DNA from: Lentisphaeria bacterium
GTDB taxonomy: Bacteria; Verrucomicrobiota; Lentisphaeria; Victivallales; UBA1829
DNA: 24,523 bases
Direction of reading: 5' to 3'
NCBI GenBank assembly: GCA_017456805.1
Contig: JAFTIQ010000008.1
Location: 1-24,523 of the forward strand
The position numbers and the translations under genes are program-made. This document shows positions 7,987 to 16,026 of the stretch, piece by piece. The notes under the pieces were generated by a model. It was not told the origin of the DNA and made no database searches. It was given only the letters and a program-made list of their open reading frames with translations. Positions within the stretch are counted from its first letter, which is position 1. Every line of letters begins with the position of its first letter.

Positions 7987-9177
7987 TTATCTGTATTTTG
8001 CCATAACTTTTTTGAACGCATCCGCAGATGCGGAAATCACTTTTTCTCCGACACAGAAGGTCAGACGGATGTAGCCCGGACAGCCGAACCCTCTTCCGGG
8101 AACCGCAAGAATACAAGCTTCCGCCAGTTCTTTGACAAACTCTGTTTCATCCGCAATGGGGGATTTGACAAAGAAGTAAAATGCTCCGCGCGGAAGAGTA
8201 AATTCAAGACCGGCTTCTTCCAGAACCTTTGCCATCAATGCTCTGCGCTGACGGTAGACTTCCAGATCCACCTGTGCATTGATACAGGTTCTCAGAAGCT
8301 GCTGACCGATACAGGGCGCATTAACGGTTCCCAGAATTCGGGTGGTCATAGTAATCGCCGCCATAAACCGTTCCAGATCATACATTTTCGGATTGACCGC
8401 AATGTATCCCATCCGTTCCCCGGCAAGAGAAAGATTCTTGGAATAGGAACCGATCACAACACTGTTGTCATAATAAGAAAAGACTGACGGGATCTCCACA
8501 TTGTCAAAGTTCAGAAAACGGTAGGGCTCATCAGAGATCAGGCAGATCTTTGTTCCGAATTTTTCCTCTGCCGCATGAAGCGCATCGCAAAGGGATTTGA
8601 TCTCCTCTGCGGAATAAATCTGTCCGGTAGGATTGTTGGGAGAGTTGATGATCACCGCTTTTGTTTTTTCATTCACCGCTGCGGCAATCGCCGGAACATC
8701 CAGTTCAAAAGTAAAATCTTTTGATTTGACGGGGACCAGTTTTCCGCCGAAATTTCCTGTATAGAATCCGTATTCCACAAAATAAGGAGAAGGACAGATC
8801 ACTTCAGAGCCGGGAGTCAGGATCGCACGGAAAAGAGCATTCAAACCGCCGGCTGCTCCGCAGGACATGATCAATTCATTAGCACTGATTTTCACGCCCT
8901 GTTCTTCAGAAACTTTATTTGCCACAATGGCACGGACGTCCGGATATCCTGCATTGGGCATATATCCCAGCGCAAAGGGCTGATCTGCTTTATCTGCAAT
9001 TTCATGAAGTGCGGTTTTAACTTCTGCCGGAGGAGGAAGATCAGGATTACCCAGGCTGAAATCATAAACCTTATCCGCACCGTATTTTTTCTTCAGTTCC
9101 ACTCCGGCTTCAAACATTTTCCGGATCATGGATGAATTAGCAAGAAATCCGGAAACTTCTGCACTTAACATTTCCAT
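7987..9177 (-). CDS. PLP-dependent class I/II aminotransferase (AspC-like)
   Basis: A 396-residue fold-type I aminotransferase. The PLP-binding Lys is in SYSKNLSLAGER (K247), with the conserved Asn in SPNNPTG (N182), Asp in ISDEPY (D216) and the carboxylate-binding Arg near the C-terminus in GYIRLTF. The family moves amino groups between amino acids and 2-oxo acids; the exact pair cannot be read from sequence. As first gene of an operon with eda and kdgK it could use pyruvate made by Eda (alanine formation), but that is inference. GAGG lies 7 nt before the ATG. A -10-like TATAAA lies just upstream, with no clear -35 box. Confidence 0.85.
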   Translation of the reverse strand: MEMLSAEVSGFLANSSMIRKMFEAGVELKKKYGADKVYDFSLGNPDLPPPAEVKTALHEIADKADQPFALGYMPNAGYPDVRAIVANKVSEEQGVKISANELIMSCGAAGGLNALFRAILTPGSEVICPSPYFVEYGFYTGNFGGKLVPVKSKDFTFELDVPAIAAAVNEKTKAVIINSPNNPTGQIYSAEEIKSLCDALHAAEEKFGTKICLISDEPYRFLNFDNVEIPSVFSYYDNSVVIGSYSKNLSLAGERMGYIAVNPKMYDLERFMAAITMTTRILGTVNAPCIGQQLLRTCINAQVDLEVYRQRRALMAKVLEEAGLEFTLPRGAFYFFVKSPIADETEFVKELAEACILAVPGRGFGCPGYIRLTFCVGEKVISASADAFKKVMAKYR

Positions 9178-9211
9178 AATAAAACCTCATTCAAATGGGT
9201 TTATAATCACT

Positions 9212-9243
9212 AAAAAAGGAAAGCCGAGGCATGCCCCGGCTTT
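9212..9243 (-). terminator. Rho-independent terminator after the ferredoxin gene
   Basis: On the minus strand, AAAGCCGGGGC and GCCTCGGCTTT form a stem with one G-U pair and a very short AT-centred loop, followed by CCTTTTTTA. It separates the ferredoxin gene from the aminotransferase operon. Confidence 0.75.
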
Positions 9244-9293
9244 ATTCCTCTCCGAAAACTCCCGCAAATCAGAAGTTTTCAAAATGCGCTCAA

Positions 9294-9464
9294 TTACTGA
9301 GTAATTGCTTCGACAGGGCATGTACCAACGCATGCACCGCAATCAATGCAATCACCTTCGCTCACCTTTGCAACGCCATCAACCATGGAGATAGCGGAAA
9401 CGGGGCAAGCACCAACGCAGGATTCGCATCCGGCGCACTTTGCTTCATCAACTTTAGCTGCCAT
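9294..9464 (-). CDS. Small 2[4Fe-4S] ferredoxin
   Basis: A 56-residue bacterial-type ferredoxin starting MAAKVDEAKC. Two classical CxxCxxCxxxCP clusters are present, CAGCESCVGACP and CIDCGACVGTCP, each followed by a hydrophobic AI pair, so it should carry two [4Fe-4S] clusters as a low-potential electron carrier. AAGGAGG, a near-perfect Shine-Dalgarno, lies 7 nt before the ATG, suggesting high expression. It is a single-gene unit with its own promoter (9515-9543) and terminator. Partner enzymes (for example pyruvate:ferredoxin oxidoreductase or hydrogenase) are not in the window. Its presence suggests anaerobic metabolism. Confidence 0.95.
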   Translation of the reverse strand: MAAKVDEAKCAGCESCVGACPVSAISMVDGVAKVSEGDCIDCGACVGTCPVEAITQ

Positions 9465-9514
9465 TTTTTTTCCTCCTTAAATATTCAGGATCCACATAGG
9501 AATCCGGTTTCCGT

Positions 9515-9543
9515 AATATAACACTTGCCGGAAACTTTTTCAA
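9515..9543 (-). promoter_or_regulatory. Ferredoxin promoter with overlapping inverted repeat
   Basis: On the minus strand, TTGAAA and TATATT are separated by exactly 17 bp, with the predicted start about 45 nt before the ferredoxin ATG. A perfect 7-bp inverted repeat, GTTTCCG (9507-9513) and CGGAAAC (9529-9535), flanks the -10 box and is a candidate operator. Confidence 0.7.
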
Positions 9544-9589
9544 GTCATTCTTTCAAAATTTTCCGTTATCGGAATAATTTTATGACTTG
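9541..9589. repeat. Nested inverted repeat between cdsA and the ferredoxin gene
   Basis: An outer 8-bp perfect repeat, CAAGTCAT (9541-9548) and ATGACTTG (9582-9589), encloses an inner hairpin TTCCG-TTAT-CGGAA with A/T-rich extensions (9555-9581). The inner hairpin ends in TTTT on the minus strand, so it may terminate the gmhA-uppS-cdsA transcript. Its edge overlaps the ferredoxin -35 box. The rest of the 9590-9704 gap holds only a 14-bp palindrome (9637-9650) and no reading frame. Confidence 0.55.
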
Positions 9590-9704
9590 TAAGTAAACTC
9601 CGTTTCCGAAAAGATTCAGATGAAATTCTCTCGCCTGCAAAAATTTTTGCTCAACACCTCAAAAAATTCAACGAATCAGCGTTTCCTTTGTCATGCGACA
9701 TTTT

Positions 9705-10571
9705 TCATAAGATAAACTTACTGAATATTATAATGAAAATAATGAAAATTAAAGAGTTCAGCAACAGGCTATCAACCAGATCAAAAACTCCGCCGATACC
9801 GGGAAGTGTATGACCGGAATCTTTCACTCCGCAAACACGTTTGATGCAGGATTCTGCCAAATCTCCGGCTGCTCCGAAGATAAACAGAATGATTCCCAGC
9901 ACGATCGGAAGCCAAATGACATGTTCCGATTTCGGAAACGCCCATCCGAACAGACTGACAGAAAAGGCAATGGAAGCCAACATTCCCCCGGCTGCACCTT
10001 CCCAGGATTTCCCGGGGCTGATGGAGGGGATCATCTTATGATTTCCGCCCGGAAGAAGTTTATTTGTCAAAGTGCCGATCACATAAGCACCGATATCTCC
10101 GATCTTGGTGCCGAGAACGAAAAACAGAAATACCTCCGGTCTTGTAAGAAAATAAATTCCTTCTATACACAGAAACGGCGGAATGAATAAAACTCCCACG
10201 CCGCAGCTGTTCAGGATCCGTTCCAATCCCTTTTCTTTTCCAATGATAAACAGCAGAAAAATCCATGGAATGGCAAAGAACAGGAAGAAAAGAAGATAAA
10301 GAAGCACAGATTTTCCTTCAAAACGGAAGAAGTTGAATCCTCCCAGAAAAGCCAGGAAAATAAAAGCGGAAGTTAATCTGGTAAAGACAGGTTTCCCGCC
10401 TGTTTCGAGCATTCTGCAGGTTTCATAAGGTACAAAAAAGGAAAGAAATCCCCCGAATACCAAAAACGCTATTTGTGAAACGAGCTGAATCCCCGTTATT
10501 TTTTCTCCAAAGACAATGCAGGAAAAAATCAAAAGAAGGATCACTGTACTGAATAAGCGTTTGAAAAACAT
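9705..10571 (-). CDS. cdsA: Phosphatidate cytidylyltransferase (CDP-diglyceride synthase)
   Basis: A 288-residue inner-membrane enzyme making CDP-diacylglycerol from phosphatidate and CTP, the branch point of phospholipid synthesis. About seven to eight hydrophobic segments span the protein. The C-terminal family signature is clear: SPGKSWEGAAGG, then GDLAESCIKRVCGVKDSG and LPGIGGVFDLVDSLL, with the conserved acidic and Lys residues that bind magnesium and CTP. It follows uppS with a one-base gap, an arrangement common in bacteria (uppS-cdsA), so translation is probably coupled. It is the last gene of the gmhA-uppS-cdsA operon. Confidence 0.93.
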   Translation of the reverse strand: MFFKRLFSTVILLLIFSCIVFGEKITGIQLVSQIAFLVFGGFLSFFVPYETCRMLETGGKPVFTRLTSAFIFLAFLGGFNFFRFEGKSVLLYLLFFLFFAIPWIFLLFIIGKEKGLERILNSCGVGVLFIPPFLCIEGIYFLTRPEVFLFFVLGTKIGDIGAYVIGTLTNKLLPGGNHKMIPSISPGKSWEGAAGGMLASIAFSVSLFGWAFPKSEHVIWLPIVLGIILFIFGAAGDLAESCIKRVCGVKDSGHTLPGIGGVFDLVDSLLLNSLIFIIFIIIFSKFIL

Positions 10572-10572
10572 T

Positions 10573-11283
10573 TTACTTTCTACCTCCGAAACGTCTGTCT
10601 CTTTTACTGAAATTTTCTAAAATTCTGCGGAATTCCTCTTCCCCGAAATCCGGCCAGAGAGTATCTGTCACATAAAATTCAGAGTAAGAGAGTTCCCACA
10701 AAAGGAAATTGCTCAGCCGCAATTCCCCGCTTGTCCGGATCATAAGTTCCGGATCGGGAACATCCGGCAGATAAAGATACTGCATAAAAGCTGATTCGTC
10801 AAGTGAATCCGGAGAAATTTTTCCGGAAATGCACTCTTTTGCGAATTTTTTTGCGGCATCCACGATCTCTGCGCGTCCGCCGTAATTCAATGCAAGGATC
10901 AAAGTATATTCATAATCCTTTGCTGTTTCCTCCATGACCTGATAGATGGAATCCGCCACTTCTGACGGCAAACCGTCGATCCTGCCGGTCACACGCAAAC
11001 GGATCTTTTTCTCCAGCATGAGCTCCTTTTTCTCCTGAAGAAAGAATGCAAGAAGATTCATCAGAGCGCTGACTTCTTCTTCGGATCGCTTCCAGTTTTC
11101 CGTGCTGAAGGCATACAATGTGAGATATTTCACACCGTACTTATAAATATAAGAGAGAAGATTTTCGACGGTTTCCGCGCCTTTTTTATGACCTTCCACT
11201 CTCTGAAGACCGTGTTTTTTTGCCCATCTTCCGTTGCCATCCATGATCATGGCAACATGTTTCAGCTGAGGAAGCTCATTCAT
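10573..11283 (-). CDS. uppS: Undecaprenyl diphosphate synthase (isoprenyl transferase)
   Basis: A 236-residue cis-prenyltransferase that extends farnesyl diphosphate with isopentenyl diphosphate to make the C55 carrier for peptidoglycan and LPS. MIMDGNGRWA holds the catalytic Asp (D15). YAFSTENWKRS, LALNYGGRAEI and the C-terminal ELMIRTSGELRLSNF and WELSYSEFYVTD motifs complete the family pattern. Its start overlaps the end of gmhA by 8 bp and its stop lies one base before cdsA, consistent with a translationally coupled operon. Confidence 0.95.
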   Translation of the reverse strand: MNELPQLKHVAMIMDGNGRWAKKHGLQRVEGHKKGAETVENLLSYIYKYGVKYLTLYAFSTENWKRSEEEVSALMNLLAFFLQEKKELMLEKKIRLRVTGRIDGLPSEVADSIYQVMEETAKDYEYTLILALNYGGRAEIVDAAKKFAKECISGKISPDSLDESAFMQYLYLPDVPDPELMIRTSGELRLSNFLLWELSYSEFYVTDTLWPDFGEEEFRRILENFSKRDRRFGGRK

Positions 11284-11932
11284 GTTTTCCGAAAAACCTT
11301 TCTTCGATCATCATACAGAGCGTATGATAAATGGGCAGATGATATTCCTGGACCCGGAATGTTTCTTTTGCGGGAGCATGGATCACGCAATCAGCATAAG
11401 CGGCGCATTTTCCGTTTCCTTCACCGGTGAGCAGGATCCTTTTGATTCCAAGACCTCCTGCGACTTTGAATGCGTTCAGGATATTTTCAGCGTTTCCGGA
11501 AGTGGAAATTCCCAGGAGAACATCTCCTTCGGATCCCATGGCAAAGAGCTGCTGAGCATAACAGAGCATGGGATCCACATCATTGGTAAAAGCGGTGGAA
11601 AGAGCCTGATGGGCACTGAGAACCATCGCTTTCAATCCCATTTGAAGTTTTCCGGTAATATCATTGATATTTTCTCCGAGGCGTTCATTCATCTTTGTTT
11701 TGAGTTCTTCCGGAAGTTCCCGTTTCAGGAGAAAACCTTTAGAAAGTTCGCCTGTAATGTGTTCTGCATCGGCTGCACTGCCGCCATTTCCGCAAATAAA
11801 TAAAATTTTTGACTTGAAAAATGCATTTTCTATGATACTGTACGCTTGGAAAATGCTTTCGGAAGCAGGGAGCAGCTCCGGATATCTGCGAAAAAGATCG
11901 CCGGCGTATTCTTGAATTCTGGTGTTTTCCAT
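11276..11932 (-). CDS. gmhA: SIS-domain phosphosugar isomerase, sedoheptulose 7-phosphate isomerase type
   Basis: A 218-residue SIS-fold isomerase. GmhA converts sedoheptulose 7-phosphate to D-glycero-D-manno-heptose 7-phosphate for LPS. CGNGGSAADAEH (48-58) and GISTSGNAENI are phosphosugar-binding loops. H58 and E62, then Q195 and H203, have the spacing of the E. coli zinc ligands His61, Glu65, Gln172 and His180. It is about 25 residues longer than typical GmhA, with the extra around 66-95 (charged KRELPEELKTKMNE), so a related phosphosugar isomerase is possible. A gmhB homologue across the divergent promoter region supports the heptose role. It is the first gene of its operon. Confidence 0.8.
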   Translation of the reverse strand: MENTRIQEYAGDLFRRYPELLPASESIFQAYSIIENAFFKSKILFICGNGGSAADAEHITGELSKGFLLKRELPEELKTKMNERLGENINDITGKLQMGLKAMVLSAHQALSTAFTNDVDPMLCYAQQLFAMGSEGDVLLGISTSGNAENILNAFKVAGGLGIKRILLTGEGNGKCAAYADCVIHAPAKETFRVQEYHLPIYHTLCMMIEERFFGKHE

Positions 11933-11987
11933 GTTGATAACTCTGTTTATGAATTGTTCTCTCTTTTGTCAGTAAATGTCTTTTATT

Positions 11988-12016
11988 AATAAAGCACAGT
12001 TTTCTGACAAAGTCAA
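11988..12016 (-). promoter_or_regulatory. Predicted promoter for gmhA-uppS-cdsA
   Basis: On the minus strand, TTGACT and TTTATT are 17 bp apart, with TGC directly before the -10 box (extended -10). An inverted repeat, TTTGTCAG (about 11965-11972) and CTGACAAA (about 12004-12011), brackets the promoter and may be an operator. Confidence 0.5.
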
Positions 12017-12070
12017 AACATTTTATGAACATTATTTAAAGTTTTTTTTTGAATAAAAAAGAAAACGTTA

Positions 12071-12104
12071 TTGACATTTTCAACATTGCATACTACTGTA
12101 TAAT
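12071..12104 (+). promoter_or_regulatory. Probable promoter elements for dnaN-recF-gmhB
   Basis: A perfect TTGACA (12071-12076) and a perfect TATAAT (12099-12104) are present but 22 bp apart, longer than usual. A weaker TACTGT at 12094-12099 would give the normal 17-bp spacing. The rest of the 11933-12181 gap is AT-rich with no gene and no convincing DnaA-box cluster. Confidence 0.4.
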
Positions 12105-12181
12105 ATATTTAAAATACAGAATATGATAACAACCGCTCCATGGAAAAATGTCAACAATCCAGGAGCAAAGGAGAAAAGCTT

Positions 12182-13276
12182 ATGAAAATCAGTGTCAAAA
12201 GAGATGTCCTCCTGAAAGGTCTTCAGAGAGTCTGCAACATTATCGGCTCCAGAACGACGATCCCCGTCCTTGCAAATATCGTTATGGAAGCAAATGATGG
12301 TTTCATCCACATGACAACCACAGATCTGGAACTGAGAATTTCCACAAAACTGCCCGCTGATATTCAGGAACCCGGTATTACAACCGTTCCTGCCAAACGG
12401 CTGCTCGGACTCGTTTCCAAGTTCAAAGCTGATGATGTGATCATGGAATCCGATGAGACGTTCAATGTCAAAATCAACTGCGGAACCGCAGATTTCAAAC
12501 TCCTCGGACTGGATCCCAAAGATTTCCCCGAAGCTGTGGAATTTGCTCCTCTCAGAAAATTCAAACTCAAACAGGCCGATTTCTCAAGATTGATCGACAG
12601 AATCTCTTATGCTGTCAGCCTTGATGACTCCAGAAAGGTTCTTCATGGAATCCTTGTTTCCATCAAAGAAGGGGTTCTGACCACCGTTTCCACCGATGGA
12701 AAACGGCTTGCGCTTGCTGAAAAGCTTCTGGATGAACCCTGTGAAGGAACGGAAGGGGATGTGATCATTACCCTGAAATCCGCAACAGAAGCCAAGAGAA
12801 TTCTGGAAAAAGAAGGCGAAATCCTCGTTGAAATCGGAGAAAATCTCGTTTCCTTCAAGATCGGCGATACAGAAATCGTTTCCAAACTGATCGAAGGAAA
12901 TTATCCTCAGTACCGTGCAGTGATCCCTCAGAATTTCTCAAAATCTGTTACGATCCCCTGCGAAGAATTCAGCGATGCTCTTGATATTGTCAGCATTCCG
13001 CTTTCTGATTCTTCTTCTTATGTCAAGCTGACATTTGCAGAAAATCAGCTGAAGTTTGAAGCGAACAGCAATGTTGGCGAAGGGCGCGAAGTGATGCCCG
13101 TTGAATATGGATTTGAAGAAGTTTCCGTTTCTTTCAATCCCCAGTTCCTTGCAGATCCGTTCCGTCACCTGGATGTGGAAAAAGTCACTCTCAATATGAA
13201 TGATTCCTTCAGCCCCATCGAATTGGTCAGCGGAGACGGATTCATTTATATTATCATGCCCATGCGCAAGAGCTGA
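12182..13276 (+). CDS. dnaN: DNA polymerase III beta subunit (sliding clamp)
   Basis: A 364-residue protein forming the ring-shaped clamp that tethers the replicative polymerase. The start MKISVKRDVLLKGLQ, an internal VSTDGKRLA motif, KLIEGNYPQY and the C-terminal MPMR are characteristic of DnaN, and the three repeated clamp domains fit the length. The ATG at 12182 was chosen because AAAGGAG lies 8 nt upstream and the protein aligns from here; an in-frame start at 12140 would add 14 unrelated residues. It overlaps recF in a TGATG junction. The usual dnaA neighbour is absent on its 5' side, where gmhA is divergent. Confidence 0.97.
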   Translation: MKISVKRDVLLKGLQRVCNIIGSRTTIPVLANIVMEANDGFIHMTTTDLELRISTKLPADIQEPGITTVPAKRLLGLVSKFKADDVIMESDETFNVKINCGTADFKLLGLDPKDFPEAVEFAPLRKFKLKQADFSRLIDRISYAVSLDDSRKVLHGILVSIKEGVLTTVSTDGKRLALAEKLLDEPCEGTEGDVIITLKSATEAKRILEKEGEILVEIGENLVSFKIGDTEIVSKLIEGNYPQYRAVIPQNFSKSVTIPCEEFSDALDIVSIPLSDSSSYVKLTFAENQLKFEANSNVGEGREVMPVEYGFEEVSVSFNPQFLADPFRHLDVEKVTLNMNDSFSPIELVSGDGFIYIIMPMRKS

Positions 13277-14334
13277 TGCTTTCAAAACTCAGACTGCATC
13301 ATTTCAGAAACTTTGAGACAGCAGAATTTGATCTTTCTGCTGTCGTTTCTGTGTTTACAGGGAAGAATGGAACGGGAAAAAGTTCTGTTCTGGAAGCGAT
13401 TTATCTTTTTTCCACGCTCCGTTCTTTCCGCACCTTTTCTCTTTCCGAATTGAAGAAAATCGGGACGCCTGGTTATACTGCGGAATTGGATCTTGTTTTG
13501 CGCGGCGGCTGGGATACCACATTGCGGATCACAGATTTTGAGGTCCGTTCTTTGTTTATGGATGGAAAGCAGATCAGGAAAGCGAGCCAGTTTGCAGGCT
13601 GTTTCAAAACCGTTGCATTTCTTCCGGATGATTCGGATCTGATTACGGAAGGCCCGGCATACCGCAGACGTTTTCTTGACCGGTTTCTCTGTATGACGGA
13701 TCCGGTCTATTATGTTTCCATCCAGCAGTATCAGGCGGCTTTGAAACATTATAATATGCTGTTGAAAAAGAATGTTCCGGATAAATTGGCATATCGCGCC
13801 TATGCCTCGGTTCTTGCAGAAGAAGCGGCAGTGATCCTGCCGAAAAGAGCAAAGGCGATCTCTGATCTATCCGCAAAAACTTCAGAGATCCTGAAAGAGA
13901 TCCGTCCGGAACTTTCCGGTTTTCAGATGGAATATCATTTTGATCCGAAACTGATGGAAAAGGATTTTTTTCTTTCGAAGCTGGAATCGAATTTTGAACG
14001 GAACCGGCTGCGGGGAAGTCTGGGGATCGGACCGCATCATGATGAACTGGATATCGGGATTTCCGGAAAGATGCTGCGGAATTACGGTTCCCGGGGACAG
14101 TGCCGGATTTCTGCACTTTCCATGAAACTGGCTGAACTGGAACTCATTTCTGAACAATTCGGAAGTTTTACGGTACTGGTTGACGATGCATTTTCCGATT
14201 TGGATGTTCCCGCCAAAGAAGCTTTTCTGAGAAGAGTTTCCAAAGCGGAACAGATCTGTTATGCGTTTACAGAATTGCCTGTTGAAAAGGAATTCGAAGG
14301 GGCAAATATTATAACTCTGGGAGATAAAACATGA
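13276..14334 (+). CDS. recF: DNA replication and repair protein RecF
   Basis: A 352-residue SMC-like ATPase that helps load RecA at gapped DNA. MLSKLRLHHFRNF opens the protein, followed by Walker A GKNGTGKSS (29-37). The RecF signature LGIGPHHDELDI, the SRGQCRISALSMKLAE signature loop and a Walker B-like VLVDDAFSDLD lie in the C-terminal half. Length is close to E. coli RecF (357). Its ATG overlaps the dnaN stop and its stop overlaps the gmhB start, so all three are probably translationally coupled. Confidence 0.96.
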   Translation: MLSKLRLHHFRNFETAEFDLSAVVSVFTGKNGTGKSSVLEAIYLFSTLRSFRTFSLSELKKIGTPGYTAELDLVLRGGWDTTLRITDFEVRSLFMDGKQIRKASQFAGCFKTVAFLPDDSDLITEGPAYRRRFLDRFLCMTDPVYYVSIQQYQAALKHYNMLLKKNVPDKLAYRAYASVLAEEAAVILPKRAKAISDLSAKTSEILKEIRPELSGFQMEYHFDPKLMEKDFFLSKLESNFERNRLRGSLGIGPHHDELDIGISGKMLRNYGSRGQCRISALSMKLAELELISEQFGSFTVLVDDAFSDLDVPAKEAFLRRVSKAEQICYAFTELPVEKEFEGANIITLGDKT

Positions 14335-14888
14335 AAAAAGCCTTTTTTCTTGATCGTGACGGTGTGATCATTGAAGATGCCAATTATTTGAGTTCTCCGG
14401 AACAGGTTGTTCTTTGTCCGGGAACACCGGAAGCGTTCCGGAAAATCAAAAATGCCGGATATGAAATAGTGGTTGTTTCCAATCAATCCGGGATTGCCCG
14501 GGGATATTTTACCTGCGATGATCTTGCAAAAGTGGAAAAACATATTGAAAAATGCCTGACCGATGCAGGAGCACCGCTGCCTGCGGGATGGTATTATTGT
14601 CCGCATCATAAAAAAGGTTCTGTTCCGGAATATGCGATCGATTGCGATTGCAGGAAACCGAAACCGGGGCTTCTGCTTGCCGCAAAGAAAGAACTTGATA
14701 TTGATTGTGAAGAATCTTTTATTATCGGAGATAAAGTTTCCGATCTGGAATCAGGTTTTTCTGCCGGATGCAAAGCGGGAGTTCTTGTTTTGACCGGACA
14801 TGGCAAAGAACAGGAATTGAAACCTTTGGAAAAATCATATAAAACCGCCGCGGAAATCCTGGAAGCGGTCAATATTTTGCTTGCATAA
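14331..14888 (+). CDS. gmhB: D-glycero-D-manno-heptose 1,7-bisphosphate 7-phosphatase
   Basis: A 185-residue HAD phosphatase. FLDRDGVI (Asp nucleophile D8 and general acid D10), VVSNQSGIARG, RKPKPG and GDKVSDLESG are the HAD motifs. A zinc set C90, H92, C105 and C107 has the same spacing as in E. coli GmhB (92, 94, 107, 109). It should remove the C7 phosphate in ADP-heptose synthesis for LPS. The ATG overlaps the recF stop by 4 bp, placing it in the dnaN-recF operon. Histidinol-phosphate phosphatase is a related alternative, but the gmhA gene nearby favours heptose. Confidence 0.88.
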   Translation: MKKAFFLDRDGVIIEDANYLSSPEQVVLCPGTPEAFRKIKNAGYEIVVVSNQSGIARGYFTCDDLAKVEKHIEKCLTDAGAPLPAGWYYCPHHKKGSVPEYAIDCDCRKPKPGLLLAAKKELDIDCEESFIIGDKVSDLESGFSAGCKAGVLVLTGHGKEQELKPLEKSYKTAAEILEAVNILLA

Positions 14889-14911
14889 GAAAAAACTATC
14901 ATCATTTCATG

Positions 14912-14940
14912 TTGACAAAATCACTTTTCTGTGATATATT
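14912..14940 (+). promoter_or_regulatory. Strong sigma70 promoter of the secreted-protein operon
   Basis: TTGACA and TATATT are exactly 17 bp apart. The spacer contains ATCAC-N7-GTGAT, a small inverted repeat that could bind a regulator. Transcription would start near 14947, which rules out the in-frame starts at 14931 and 14946 for the first gene. Confidence 0.75.
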
Positions 14941-14972
14941 TACAGATGAAACAAAAACATGAAAGGCTACTT

Positions 14973-16016
14973 ATGAAAAGAAAAATCCTGCTTGCAGGAG
15001 CACTGTTTTGTGCAGTTCTGATGCTCCGGGCAAATATGAGAGAAGTTTCTTTCTATTGTGCAAGACCTGCAAAAACTGCACCGGTTCTTGATGGAAAATT
15101 GGATGATCCCTGTTGGAAGGATGTTCCGGAATTTACATCGACTTATGAATATTTCAAACCGAATCCGGGCCCGGGAAAATTGAAAAATTCCATCCGGATC
15201 GTCTATACGGATCAGGGACTTTATATGGGAATTATCCATTATGTGGATAATGTAAAAGAGATCCGTGCGACAGTTACAGACAGAGATAACGGTTCTCTCT
15301 GGACCGATGACTGTACGGAAATTTATATTGATGCGGATGCACAGGCAATCGGCTGGCGGAAATTTGTGGTGAATACACTCAATACGGTTTCCGATATCTG
15401 GCGGATCGACTCAGCAGTATTGCGGGAAGATTGGACCGCTGACGGCTGGGAAGTGAAGACTCTTGTGACAGAAAACAGCTGGAATCTGGAAACATTTTTC
15501 CCCTGGTCCGTGTTCAATAAAAGAGCGGTCCCCGGAGATACCTGGATGTATTGTCATGTCCGTTATGCCTGGGGCGGCGGAAAATTCACGGGAACGACTT
15601 CTTCCCCCGGCGGAAATTACTGTTCCACTTCCAATTTCGGATATCTTTACTTTGCTTCTGCGGATCAGAAAATAGATTTGGATGGAATTGCAAAGATGCT
15701 CAGCGGAAAAGTAGCACCGCCCTGGTGTATCGGGGCAGATCAGGAAGTGATCCTCAATGAAGGTAACGGAATGAAGAAGATCTCTCTGAATGAAATGATC
15801 CGGCGGGAGAGAAAACAGATCGAATCGGATCTTGCTGTAAAGGATCTTCCGAAAAAATTTGCAGCAGAATATGAAAAATTGAAGAAAGAATACGAAACTG
15901 TTCTGAAAACCATTGAACCATCCGTACAACTTGCCCTTTCTTTGAACACTCTTGCAGTCAAAACAAGAGATTTCAAATGGGGTGTGGAGTTGGAAAAAGA
16001 ATTTAATTCAAAATAA
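14973..16016 (+). CDS. Exported carbohydrate-binding family 9-like protein
   Basis: A 347-residue protein with a clear Sec signal peptide ([20 protein letters not shown], cleavage near 20). The next ~200 residues resemble CBM9-like/DOMON-like sugar-binding domains: [19 protein letters not shown], then [27 protein letters not shown] and a Gly-rich segment near a conserved NFGYLYF. The last ~90 residues are charged and helical, probably coiled coil. Such domains bind sugar ends of polysaccharides or occur alone in PVC bacteria; no catalytic domain is visible. AAAGG lies upstream of this ATG, and the promoter position supports the start. It is first in a four-gene operon with a pseudopilin and a GH42-like protein. 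Confidence 0.75.
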   Translation: MKRKILLAGALFCAVLMLRANMREVSFYCARPAKTAPVLDGKLDDPCWKDVPEFTSTYEYFKPNPGPGKLKNSIRIVYTDQGLYMGIIHYVDNVKEIRATVTDRDNGSLWTDDCTEIYIDADAQAIGWRKFVVNTLNTVSDIWRIDSAVLREDWTADGWEVKTLVTENSWNLETFFPWSVFNKRAVPGDTWMYCHVRYAWGGGKFTGTTSSPGGNYCSTSNFGYLYFASADQKIDLDGIAKMLSGKVAPPWCIGADQEVILNEGNGMKKISLNEMIRRERKQIESDLAVKDLPKKFAAEYEKLKKEYETVLKTIEPSVQLALSLNTLAVKTRDFKWGVELEKEFNSK

Positions 16017-16026
16017 GGGAATCAAC

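Noticed and set aside
9637..9650. GCAAAAATTTTTGC palindrome downstream of cdsA
   Set aside because: A/T-only core of low complexity with no adjoining promoter or T-tract pattern; likely chance.
11933..12181. Possible replication origin beside dnaN
   Set aside because: The gap is AT-rich and flanked by divergent genes, but only one imperfect DnaA-box-like word (TGTTGATAA, 11932-11940) was seen and dnaA is absent. An origin cannot be supported.
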